The notes beneath the pieces are model-generated. The model made no database searches. It was not told the origin of the DNA and worked only from the letters and a program-made list of their open reading frames with translations. From positions 1,798,001 through 1,862,000 of the forward strand of contig CM076958.1 in NCBI GenBank assembly GCA_039566865.1: a stretch of 64,000 nt of DNA. Direction: 5' to 3'. The DNA comes from Aurelia coerulea. Lineage: Eukaryota > Cnidaria > Scyphozoa > Semaeostomeae > Ulmaridae. A program made the position numbers and the translations under genes. This document shows positions 24,601 to 36,600 of the stretch, piece by piece (position 1 is the stretch's first letter; each line of letters begins with the position of its first letter).

Positions 24601-27600
24601 CAAGAAGCATCGAATGAATGCCAAGCAAATAAGTACGCTTGTCGACAAAGACCAGGATACAGAAATGTGGCAGATCAATTGAAGAAATTTCAGGCAGTTG
24701 GAGAATTTGATGCGAATAATGAAAGTAGAATAGGCGATACTAACTGCAGCAATCTTTCTAATCAGTTTCAGAAGTGAAATTTCACAAGTGGTATAACAAT
24801 ATATATGATCGTTACCACTGTCAGGAACAACAAAAACAGCCACTTGCCAAGGGCCGAGACTCTTCAGCTCCACCAAGTAGACGTGGAAGATACAATGCAA
24901 TCAACTTGCAGTTGAAGTTTTTCTTTTTTGTGAAAAAGAAGACGCAGATGATAGTCTTGCAAAAGTGCAAACTCTAGGACTTGACAAAAAGGTTCGCAAT
25001 TGCATAATTGCATTTATGGGTCAAAGATTGCTGGCAAGATTGAACGAAGGAACTCTGGCTGCTACTGAGGCTTGAGGCTCTTTTGCCATTTATCTTTTCT
25101 GCGTAGCGCACTATACAGTTGTCTTCGAGGAAGCTCTAGGTATTGTTGCAGGGATGCTTCTGGGTGAAATCCTTGAATACTCTAGAGATTATCATCAAGC
25201 AGAGGAGACGATTCCATTCCCGAGATTTCATTATTCAAGCTAAATTGCCAACGATCAACCTTACGGTGCATTAATGGAAAGTATCCAACAACTGCACAGC
25301 TCATGTTTGAAGGTGAGGGTGAAGGTGAAGTTGCGGTGTTTAGCGCCAGGCGCTGGGATCACAGCAGGGAGCTATACACGGGAGAGGAAACGCGCATTGA
25401 GTTGCATTCTGCGATGTGATATGCGCCTCCTTCGCAGCGCATCGCGCACCTTGTAGAGAAAACAAAATGGAAGTTGATGTTTGGACGGAAAGTGCATCTC
25501 ATTTTTGGATTGAATTTGAACAACAATGGTAGGCATTTTAGGCTATGTTAGACATTCTTTTGACCCTTTAATGTTTTATCTTTGCATAGTGAGACTAATT
25601 TAGCCATTTGGTATCAGGAATTGGCTGTAGCGGCTAAGTTTTTTCAGCGGTGCTTAGGCCAGCTCGTCTTTTGGATCACGCTCCAAGCACGCATTTGTGA
25701 AAATTTCACCCTGCCCAACCCCGCCCAACTCTGAGCAATTTAAGTTACTTGTGGATAGCCATTGGCAATAAAACTAGTGAAAAATATTTCTGAGATAGAA
25801 TGAGACTCGCGAGATATTTTAATTTTCTTTCGGGGTACTTGCATCGATTGTGCTTTTGTCCTATTCTCGTGCCTCAGCAACATTCTGAGATTCCAATCGA
25901 CTCGAAACTTACGCAGTTTTTAGTTATTTCAATCAATCGAATGAGGGTCGGACGGTTTATAAAATAGTGAGGCAAGTGGAAATGCTGTGCAACCTTTGTT
26001 TACTAAGACAAACCCATTTCAATCCACCTTCTCGCTTTCTTCCCGGTCGTTCTCCACAGCAAAAATTTCGTTGCTAGGCAAGCCAAATTATCGCTGCTCC
26101 GTTGCTACGTCAACACACAAACGAGGTCGCATATCACATCGCAGACAGCGCCAGCGCGCGTTTCCTCTCCCGTGTATAGCTCCCTGGATCACAGAAGTAG
26201 CTAAAAGCGCTATTCGAATAAGCGACCCCTTTTCATGACGCTCAAGTGTTCAGCAATCAGCGACATCAGCAATTATCAGGTCTGGAACCTTTGAGTATGG
26301 CATAAGAGACGTGTCCATTACAGTTATCTTAATAACTATTGTAGATGCACCGAATCTTGTACCCCATACTAAAAGTAGGGGTCCACACCTCACCATTTTT
26401 AGATTATCAAACTGTTTCGATCACAACTTGCAGCATTGTTATAATAACCAGGCCTAGAACCTATTACCCCAGTCTAGAAATAGAATTCAAGGGGCTTCGA
26501 TCATAGTGGTCTGCATCCTTTCTGTATCAGCGTATCAAACTGTGTGCTCTTACCAAGTTCTATGATAATATTTCAATTTGCAGCAATTTTATCATCATAA
26601 CAACTGTGGAGGCCTGGAACCTAGTACCCCAGTCTAAAAATAGCATAAGGGGGCAATTTTTCGAAAGGGTCTGTATCCCACCTTTTTCAGCGTATCAAAC
26701 TGTGTATCCTTACCAAGTTGACAATTTGCAGCAATGTTATCATAACAACCAGTGTGAAGGCCTGGAACCTAGTACCCCAGTCTAAAAATAGCTTTAGGGG
26801 GCAAATTTTTGAAGGGGTCTGTATCCTATCTTTCTCAGTGTATCAAACTGTGTATCCTTACCAATTTTCATGTTAATATCACAATTTACAGCAATGTTAT
26901 TATAACAACCACTGTGAAGGCCTGGAAACTAGTACCCCAGTCTAAGAATAGCTTTAGGGGGCAAATTTTTGAGGGGTCTGTCTCCTATCTTTTTCAGCGT
27001 TTCAAACTGTGTATCCTTGCCAAGTTTCATGCTAATATCACAATTTGCAGCAATGTTATTATAACAACAACTGTGAAGGCCTGGAACCTAGTACCCCAGT
27101 CTAAAAATAGCTTTAGGGGGCATTTTTTCGAAGGGGTCTGCATCCTATCTTTTTCAGCGTATCGAACTGTGTACCCTATCCAAGTTTCAGGCTTCTATCA
27201 AAATTTGCACAATTCAGCAATATTTTGGTTCTAACAGCCCTGACTATTTTGATTATCTGGTTGAGAGAATTTCCTTTGTCTGCGATCAATAATTGCTTTG
27301 AATTGAAGTGTCAATCAAAACCATCTCATGCTATTGTCTCGCCAAATCTGTCCTTGTTATGAAAGGATGTATGTGAGCAGCTTTGGATGTATGCGAGGAG
27401 CTGAAGCTTTGGCAAGCATTAAAAGTACCATAAATTCTAAACTGTTTGAGAGAAATCGATATGACCAATACAAGAGACACTTAATTATTGAAGGTCTACA
27501 GGATGGTATCAACCAAATGTCTGTAGCTTTTATGGTTTACGAGTTAGCAATCTGATGACGTCACAATCTCGAAACTAGCAAAAATGCTTTTAAGATGCTG

Positions 27601-30600
27601 TAATTCTGAAATGATGATGGCATCTTAAGTCCTTTCTCCGGGATTATAGAACAAACATGGTGCTTTCTACATTTGAAATTGGTGCTAAGTATGCTTGAGT
27701 CAACTAAGGACTGGAAGTATGTTGCGAAGGTTGTTGATTTTTGGACATAAGGCCATAACGGACAAAAACTAAGGTAGGCCTAGGCCAACATTTGATCTTC
27801 ACGTTGCCCGTGATGACTCCAGTGACTTAAAAACCCTAACGAGAACCAGGCTTGAAGAGATATTTCTTCACATTATGAAAATGTTATCCTGCTCGTGAAT
27901 TCTTTATTCCACATTCACAATGACATAGGCAAACCAGCTTTATCTAAACAAAGTCAAATTTTAACCAATCACATGCATTCGATTTGTTGGATTAACCAAT
28001 AAGAAGGCCGCATTCGATAACCTGGTTTACTTTAAGCTTGGTTTACCTTGCAGGTGTGGATGGGGTGTTAGTTTGTTGGATCTTATTATTTATTTATTTT
28101 GAAACAAATTTGCAACTGGAATGGCTTTTAACCATGGGTTATCACTCGCAGGAGGCATGAAATTTCAGACAAAGAAATTCTCAATGTTCAAAAGAAGCAA
28201 TGTGGTTCCCTAGAAACATGTTGCTTTATGTTAAGAACGATCATACATATGACGAGATTTAAGGAAATGGCGTTTCCAGATTCTTTCTCGCGAGAGATTA
28301 TCTTTCACCATTGAGCTGTGGAAGCTGTGCTTGTCAGAGCTTAGACATCTTTCCTTTGCCGACCAAAGTTTTATCTTCTCTGTCTCCTTTCTTCGAAAAG
28401 CAATATCGAAGGAGGATTCTGGTGAAATGATGTGCTGGTTATTACTACTAATACTATGACGTCACATGCAGTTAATACTGTACAACGCGTTTTACAATGC
28501 TACGCCAGTTTTTTCTAGAGTGTCCATCAGTCTATCAATAGCAATAACTACGAACTTGTAATCCGTCTAGGAAGTAAATCCCTCAGTGGAGCGACAACAA
28601 CAACACCAATTCAATTCCATGAGATGAGCGTAACTTGAGGGTCCTTATAGAGTGAAGCTAGAGCTCGTTGTTGGTGATCTATCTTTGCCAATTAATAGAC
28701 CTTTTAGCTATTCTACAGGGTGTCCCAAAAAAATTGTGTCCCGTTTGTCTGAAGATTATGGCAAAACGGCAAAAGATTCTCGCCAAACTTTTGCATGGTG
28801 GTGCTCTTCTGATGTTCAATTAAAGTTTGCCACCATCCCCATGAAAATCTGTTGAAAAATGATGGAGCTATGGCCTTCAGGAGACCAAATTTGCCCGATT
28901 ACCGAAACCAGCGGTCAGCCATTTTGTCTTACTATTTTGCAGCGATAAATAGCTTCATGGATTGAAAATGAAACAGCAGCCTCCAATGTCATAGCTCTCG
29001 TGAAAATATCGATAATCCTCGGAGAATTCCACTATTTCTGACCTCACAGAAATTATTTCTTACCTCACGTGAAGATACTTATCACTGCAAAATAGTAAGA
29101 CAAAATGGCCGACCGCTGGTTTCAGTCATCAGGCAAATTTGGTCTTCTGAAGGTCATAGCTCCATCAGCTTTCAACGGATTTTTACGGGGATGGTGGCAA
29201 ACTTTAATTGAACATCTGAAGAGCACCATCATGCAAAAGTTTGGCGAGAATCTTTTGCCGTTTTTTCGCAATTTGCAGACAAACGGGGCACAATTTTTTT
29301 GGGACACCCTGTACAAAAGAGCCTGGATCGAGTGTTATTTTTATTCATGTTTATACTCGAGGTTCGATCAGTTTCAGTTTCAGTTCATATTTTAAATTCC
29401 ACTACATACAATTTCATGATTAACAATACCAACAAATAACTAAACTACAAAGAAATAAGACAATATTACGGAGAATTAATACAATATACAAATACAGAGA
29501 GACGAGATAAATTGTATGGAGGGAATTACTTAAAGGAGGAGCTCTCTCAATAGGTAAACTAATCGAAGAGAGAGCCCCCCCCTAACTAATCGAGGAGAGA
29601 GCCCCCTACTAATCGAGGAGAGAGCCCCCCTAATCGAGGAGAGAGCCCCCCGATCGAGTGCTGTTAGACCTTCTATCACTATTGTGCACATTCGAAAATT
29701 CTACAAAATGCTGCAAGATATCGTTTGATTCTGATTCTTTTCAGAGTAGCTAAAAGGTCTATTCCAAGAATCTTTCTAAGATGTCTACATTGGAAAGCCT
29801 ATGGTGTCAAGCGAGTGTCAATGGTGTTTTCTAGGTTTTCGTTAAAGTCCACAGTTAATGTGCTTGTTAGGACCATTTAAAGGCGATTTATCAGTTCACC
29901 TGCGAACCAGGAAAGCTGTGGCGAACCAGGAAACTGTGCACTGCACTGTTAGTAATATTTCCCTTGCCGACAAAAGTTTCATCTGCCCTGTCTCTTTTCA
30001 TCGAACAACAAAATTGGGGGAGAACTCGAAATGATGGTTGTTAAGACTCTTTTAAGGCGAAATGATCTGTTTGTTAATTTGCAAATTTTGGAAGCTGTGC
30101 ACTGCACTGTTAAGTAATCTTTCCCTTGCCGACAAAAGTTTCATCTGCCCTGTCTTTTTTCATAGAACAACAAAATTGGAGGAGAACTCGACTTGATGGT
30201 TGTTAAGACTCTTTTAAGGCGAAATTATCTGTTAACCTGCAAATTTTGGAAGCTGTGCACTGCACTGTTAGTAATCTTTCCTTTGCCGAAAAAATGTTTA
30301 CATACTCTCTGTTTCCTTTTGACTCATCTGAAAACTGAGTCCTTGGCAAATTTCAGGAAACAACACAGTTTACAAGCGCACGTTCATTTGTTCTTGGCTT
30401 ATCTTACGGTTTTTCGCTACCAGTGGTAGGCGATTTGTGGAAATCATTCCGTTGTTAAAGAAACTTCAAAATTGGAAATCTCTGTAAAGGCAGCCAAACG
30501 GTGTGCTTCTTTTAACATAGGGCCAGGATAGCCTGTGGACAGGCCAAAAAAATCCTTTTGTTTTTTATGCCTGCTTCCCTGTCCACAGGCTAGGGTCAGG

Positions 30601-33562
30601 AAGGCGTTCTGCAAATGCCAAAATAGCGTCTACAAAGCTCGTAGCCAAAGAATCTGGGGTGGATAAAGGGGGATAATGGGATAACTATTGGCTGTCCCAA
30701 CAACATGCTTTTTACGGGTAGTGTAGTTTAGATCCCAAAATTTGCTGACTCAGGCTGATTGAAGCGGAAATTGGGACTGAAGTAGTAAGTCTAGATAGCC
30801 TTGTTACACCACAGGAAGCTTGGGAAAATTGAGGAAATTTTAGAATTTAAGAAAACAACACCCGTACTATGAAAATGCCAAATGGCCTAAAAACGACATC
30901 TATTTAGTCTTTTCAATCTGAAGGTGAGGCAACTTTATTACGTAACATAACTAATGAATGGTTGCAGTTAGGGACTTAGCCTGCGTGCAGACTGTACAGA
31001 AATAATATCTGTAAAGTCTGCACGTAGGCTTGGTTGCCGTGCCATATACTACCATGTGTACTACAGTAAGTACCCGCAAATAAGAAACCCCCTTGTATAA
31101 GAAACAGGCCTCATTTTCTTCGAAAGGGGCTCCTCCAATAAGAAACAACTTTAGGTCTGAAGTTTAAAAATTTCTTATTTTCAGGTTCGTCCCAGTCAAA
31201 ACATATTCCCATAAATGACTGTAATATAATGTAGCATTCTCAAAACAGAATGCATTTTCAAAATTAAAGTCTCACGCAAAAGATGTAACATGGTAGAAAT
31301 GTAAAATGTACGAGTAATGCATGCATACACATGCATGTATACCTTAACTTGACTTGATTACCTATGTATAATAAGAAACTTTGACCCTGATCATGAAAAG
31401 GTCTCTTTAGATAAGAAACTTTCCGAGGCCTCAATTTAAAAAGTGGTTTCTTATTTGCGGGTACCCGCTGTACCATACCGTTATAGACATGACAAGGAGT
31501 TTCCACAAAGAGTATGCTGTACACTAAGGCTTTGAGCAGCACTTACTTAACTGCATTAACAGCCAGTAAATCGAATATGTAACCCTGAATATTATGAAAA
31601 GACGTTTCGGGCATAACTATTAATCAGTAATGATCTTGTGATTGGTTTTTTAGGGTTGCCTGGTTTTGAAGCATACTGCACAAAGAACTGATCTTGAACT
31701 TTATTCTTTCAAAAAGTTGAGCCTGTACTCGAAGTTTTTTTAAAGTTCCTTGTTCGTTGTACTTCAGGAATTTGCTTAGGCCGAAACCCCAAAGCTCTGG
31801 TTTGGAGGTGACTGCAGAGTTGAGCTTTCAACCAACCTCGTCCCCAGGGCCTTTTGTCATATTGCAACGGAGACGAAAAGTCTATCAAATTCGACACAAT
31901 CTCCAAACATTTTGAATAGTTAAAACGGCAGGGGCTCACCAGCTCTATCGTGTTAAACGGCAGAAACACGAGTTGATTTAAGCATCGTATTTCTGCCTTT
32001 TTGTTTTCGTCTCAATATGACAAAAGGCCGTTGGGACGAGGTTGGCTTTCAACTTTGAGAGCAAAAATATCGACTAGCAAGGTAACTAGATTCAACGATA
32101 TTGCAGGATAAGCTTTATGATGATTACGAACTGATCAAAGCTAAGTTCGCATCGTTTGCCCACATCAAGTCGGTTGGCTTCTTTTGGGATGCCCAGTGGT
32201 GTAATCCTTTCTCGTGTCAACAATATTTGAAAATTGCTTTGACATTGATAAGGAGTCAAGGAGCTTAAATTCGGCGGAGACACTCATACAGAATAGATCA
32301 TCATGTTCTGATTTCATTTATTCTAGAATAATTCTAAGGAACGGGATTTATTGTGAACTACCATGATTCTTTGAGGCTGCAGTAAAACCTGCATTAAAGA
32401 AACCACGGATTAAGAACATGCAGGCTGATTTTTGGCCAATTAAACACCTTCTATTTAAGAACCACTACATGATTGCTTAGGAGCCCGAGGCATGTATTTA
32501 GATGCGTATGCGCATGTTTGCCCTTAAAGGACAAGTCCGGGGTTGGTATGATTGGTGATAAAATACAAGATTATACTGCTATGAATGATGTATGATACTT
32601 TTTCCACTATTTTTCGCCTTCTCCTTGTAAAATTACGTATTCAAATAAGCAATTTGAGCGAAGTAACGTCATATCGCGCAAAAGAAAACGAGGCTGTGTG
32701 ATTGTTTTTTCACCTCTTTATCCTTGCAAGCCTCTTTATCGTGTTCTTGTGCCATTTTCAATGCATGAGTACACGATAAAGAAGCTAGCAGCGATTAAGA
32801 GGCGAAAAACCATCACACAGCCTCGTTTTCGATTGCTCGATATGACGTCACTTCGCTCAAACTGCTCATTAGAATACGTAATTTCACAAGAAGAAGGCAA
32901 AAAATTGTGGAGAAAAGTATCATACATCATTGATAGCAGTATTATCTTGTATTTTATTATCAATCATACCAACCCCTGACTTATCCTTTAAAAAGCCATT
33001 CCTGGAATGCACAACGGGTGAGCTAGCTATCTGGGTTTCAGAGCAACTTTAGCTGCTTGCTTTGTTTTCGTTTATGACTTGACAGACCGGGCATAGAATT
33101 GCCTTTGTCTGCAGTCGCTAATCTCGTTGTACTTGGGTGTCAGTCAAAAGTAGAGAATTATATGGTAACATCATCTGTCTTTGTTGACCATTTCTCCACT
33201 CTCCATTTGTTTCATTATGGTTTAATTTTTGATTTCCTGCTTATTTCTAGGCCAGTCTGCTGATGAAATCCCTGGGTTAGCTGAGATCCCATTACCACGT
33301 ATTTATTTAAGAACTCGAAGTGAAAACGGCACCAAAGGTTCTTGCTCGCCAGATATGAGACGGAGAATTATATCACCTCTCAATGCAGGTAACTCATTTT
33401 CGTATTCATTTATTAGTATGCTTTTACTTTGGGAGGGAAGAAATGGGGGCGAAAAATAGGTTTTATATATTTAATTTTGGATAGTCCAGATAGGAAGCTT
33501 AAAAGAAATGGGGATTATTAGAAGGGGGGCTTATTCACAAATTGAATTGACAAGGATATAAA

Positions 33563-33615
<53 letters not shown>

Positions 33616-36600
33616 TCTTTCATTTAAAGTTGGCTAAAAATATAGCTACAATTGCTAATTAAGGCCAACTATTTACAAAAAATACATATAATATTACAAG
33701 TGAAGATATAATTTACAATAAAAAACCTAAATTGGGATGAAATATTTTACATAATCTGCAGTTGCAGGCTTGGCATTGATGGGCTTTGATAAGCCTTTTG
33801 AAAATCTGAAAGGAATCTGAATTTTTCAGTTCTGGTGGTAGTGTCTCCCATACTTTTTTCCCCATAAATCTGACTGTATAGATTCCAAGGCAAGTTGTTT
33901 TCGCCTTTGGTAGTTGTAGTTTATCAGAACACCTTAGGTCGTAAGGCATTTCTTTTTGGCCGCTGTTTAGTTCTTTTACCTTATATTTTGGAGAATCAAC
34001 AGGCAATTTAAATCTAGCCTTTGATCTACTTGCTAAAAGAATAAATTTGAAGATCGCTCACCTTTGTTATCAAAGTTTACTGGTAGTTCAAATGGATATG
34101 CTTTCTCCCATTGCATCAACGGCTTTCGTACTGCTTTGCGTCGCATAGCATTTTCTGGTTATGGCATCTTAAGCTCGTCTATGTTGTAAGGCAGACAATT
34201 TGTTTGGACATTTCAGATTTTTGGGATTGAAACAAAAAGAGAAACATAGTTACAAGCATGAAACTAGGGAGATTATCAATTCCAAAATTGAGAGAGTGGA
34301 TGCCTATTTCTTCAAGCATGGCCATAATTAGCGTTTTTCCTTTGTTGGTCTTTTGTTTCACAGCATTAAGCTATTGTTTCACAAAAATCGGCTATTTTTC
34401 TATCATTGCATCGAGAATACCTCTTTTGAATTCTTAAGAACCAAGTTCACAAAGGTAGAGTTCTTGCCTTGAAGAAAAGAATAAAGGTACTATTACAGTT
34501 TTGCAAGGAAATCAGGAAAGAAAAACCTATGTCACATGCAATCTTCCAACTTTTTTTGCAAAAAAATTAGAACGATTTGAAACGGGCCCATCCCTTTGGC
34601 AGAAATGCTCCACATATGTTCTAGTATTTTAATTTATTAATACCTAGCACCTAGAATTTCTTAGATTTTTTGTTTTCAACTTTAAATAACAATTTTTCAC
34701 GAAATTTGTCGTAAAAAGTAAGCATCAAAACAGTGTCCATCTACCCATGATCTTACACCCAATATACAATATTTTTACATATGTTGACCACAACTAAATT
34801 GCTGACCATTTTGTACAAAAATCATGAAAATCGCTCTTTTCTAGGCTGATTTATGACACGTTAAAATTGGCTCAAAACTATACATTGCACCGGAAATTCT
34901 AAAGTAAACAACCACTTGATTTTGACAAAATTCAAAATTCCATTTCTCATCATTGAATAGTCCGATTTTGAGAACTTTTGCTTTCTGTTAGGCCGAAGGA
35001 TACCCTCTTTAATGGGGATGTAAAAGTTGGCATGTTTTCGAAACTTCTTGTTTTCCCATTTATTCCATAATTTCGTCGATCTGGATCACTGTGCCAAGAG
35101 GATGAAACATGTTAGAATGTGTTGAACTCATTGAGATAAGGCAGAAAGCTCGGGAAATGTTGGTCGTTGTTTTGAGCCTGTTTTGAAGATTTCTCGAAAG
35201 GGCTTTCTGGAGAAAATCCCTCATAATTTCAGAATGGAGTGGCTGATTTCAGTCAGGTAAATTTTGAGGTCTATTTGAACATGTTTGCTGTTAAATGGTA
35301 TATTTCCCAATATCATCATCTTGATATTCAGGGAATGGTGATTTTTCAAAGAGGGATTCTTTTTATTGACTCAACCGGTAGCTCGTTAAGTTTTTTTGAT
35401 CGCCCTGTGCGTAATAGCAACATTAAAGAAATGATTTCTTACTGAGTTTCTCCTTTGTTCTTCTTATGGTATTTTTTCTCTTCCTTCATAGCCGACTTCA
35501 AAGACGAATGTTTTCTTAAAGATGGTGCGAAAGAAGCTGCTGCGAATTTTAAAGTAAGTGATGATTTTTCTCTCGCAATGTCTCATTTCCAGGGTAGCAA
35601 CGTGTGTAAAAACTAGTCAGGAAATTTTTACTGAATGACTGAAAAAACTTGTACCTTTTGAAAACTATACCTGAGTTTTCTGGGTCAGAATCTCTGGCGA
35701 GGTTTGCCATTGCATATAAAAGAGTCCCGATCTGTAGAGTATTTTAAAAGAGAAATTAAGTTTTGGAATATTTCGTGCAACTGTAGATTATGTAAAGATT
35801 TTATTGTAATTTTAGGTTACATTTAGGTTACATCTTGGTATTTATTGATAATGATTGGCATTAATTAGCCTAGTGCTATACACTACGTCAACCTTAAACA
35901 AAGAATTATTATTATTATTATTATTATTAAATCAAGCAAAACTGCTGTGCCTAACCAACCATGATTCGATTAGGGCTCAAATCTCTTAAATGGGGGGGGG
36001 GTTGTAAAATTCTATTACATTTTTCTTTGAGTTAAATGGCTTGAAAGGTACTTTGCGTACTGGGTGTCCCAAAAAAATTTATACGGATTTGGCCGACTCC
36101 AGTTGAAGCGAATTTAGCTTCAATCAATGCCTAATCACTCTAAAAATGTTCCTCGATAGTTAACTTGAACATAGGTACCTCATTAGTTGGTATTGGTGCT
36201 TTGAGAGCAGACATGTTAATTTTGAATGCCCAAATTTGTCTCTTCCTGCAAAACAGAGCTTTGACCTTATGGCCTAAGCAATTTCTTAAGGCACAGCATA
36301 TGAATCAACGATAGCCTTGATAAAATTTGAACAATATTAGAGCTTGTGTTATTTTGTTTTCCAGAAGTCACCCCCAGTCACCCATTGGGCAGTTTCTTAA
36401 TTTTCATTAATTTCAGTTCTTAATTTCGATGTGCTTCAGGAACTTGCTTAGGCCAAAGGCCAAAGCTCTGGTTTGCAGGTTGACGCAAATTTGAGCTTTC
36501 AAGATTGATATTTCTGCTCTCAAAGCACCAATACCAACAAACGAGGTATCTATGTTCAAGTTAACTATCGAGGAACATTTTGAGAGTGATTAGCCATTGA

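Larger units (their letters stand above)
16292..27246. mobile_element. 11-kb TIR element with minisatellite subterminal repeats
   Basis: The element starts TAGTCAGGGCTGTTAG and ends with the inverse. It lies between TTT and TTTT at the point where related MITEs read GCTTGTTTTGATTAT, so a 3-bp TTT duplication fits. Just inside each end lie inverted arrays of 160-bp units (16300-17270 and 26330-27235). The sequence unique to it is about 24388-26290; no transposase was recognised. Superfamily unassigned. Confidence 0.75.
15795..27358. mobile_element. MITE with 9-bp duplication, split by an 11-kb insertion
   Basis: The inverted ends AACAAGGACAGATTTTGTAA and its inverse are at 15795 and 27358. 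The 9-bp duplication ATGAAAGGA flanks them exactly (15786-15794, 27359-27367). The MITE sequence itself is only 15795-16291 plus 27247-27358, about 600 bp as in the family's other copies. Everything between is a later insertion. A 9-bp duplication is usual for Mutator-like elements (established knowledge). The assignment is inference. Confidence 0.85.
13996..33250 (+). other. 19-kb intron dominated by nested transposons
   Basis: Apart from the elements listed, 27400-28500 and 30600-30950 hold nothing I can define. A SINE-like fragment shared with 39520-39560 lies at 28525-28580. No further exon of the host gene with a fitting phase was recognised, and the flanking exons join in phase 1 without one. 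Confidence 0.5.
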
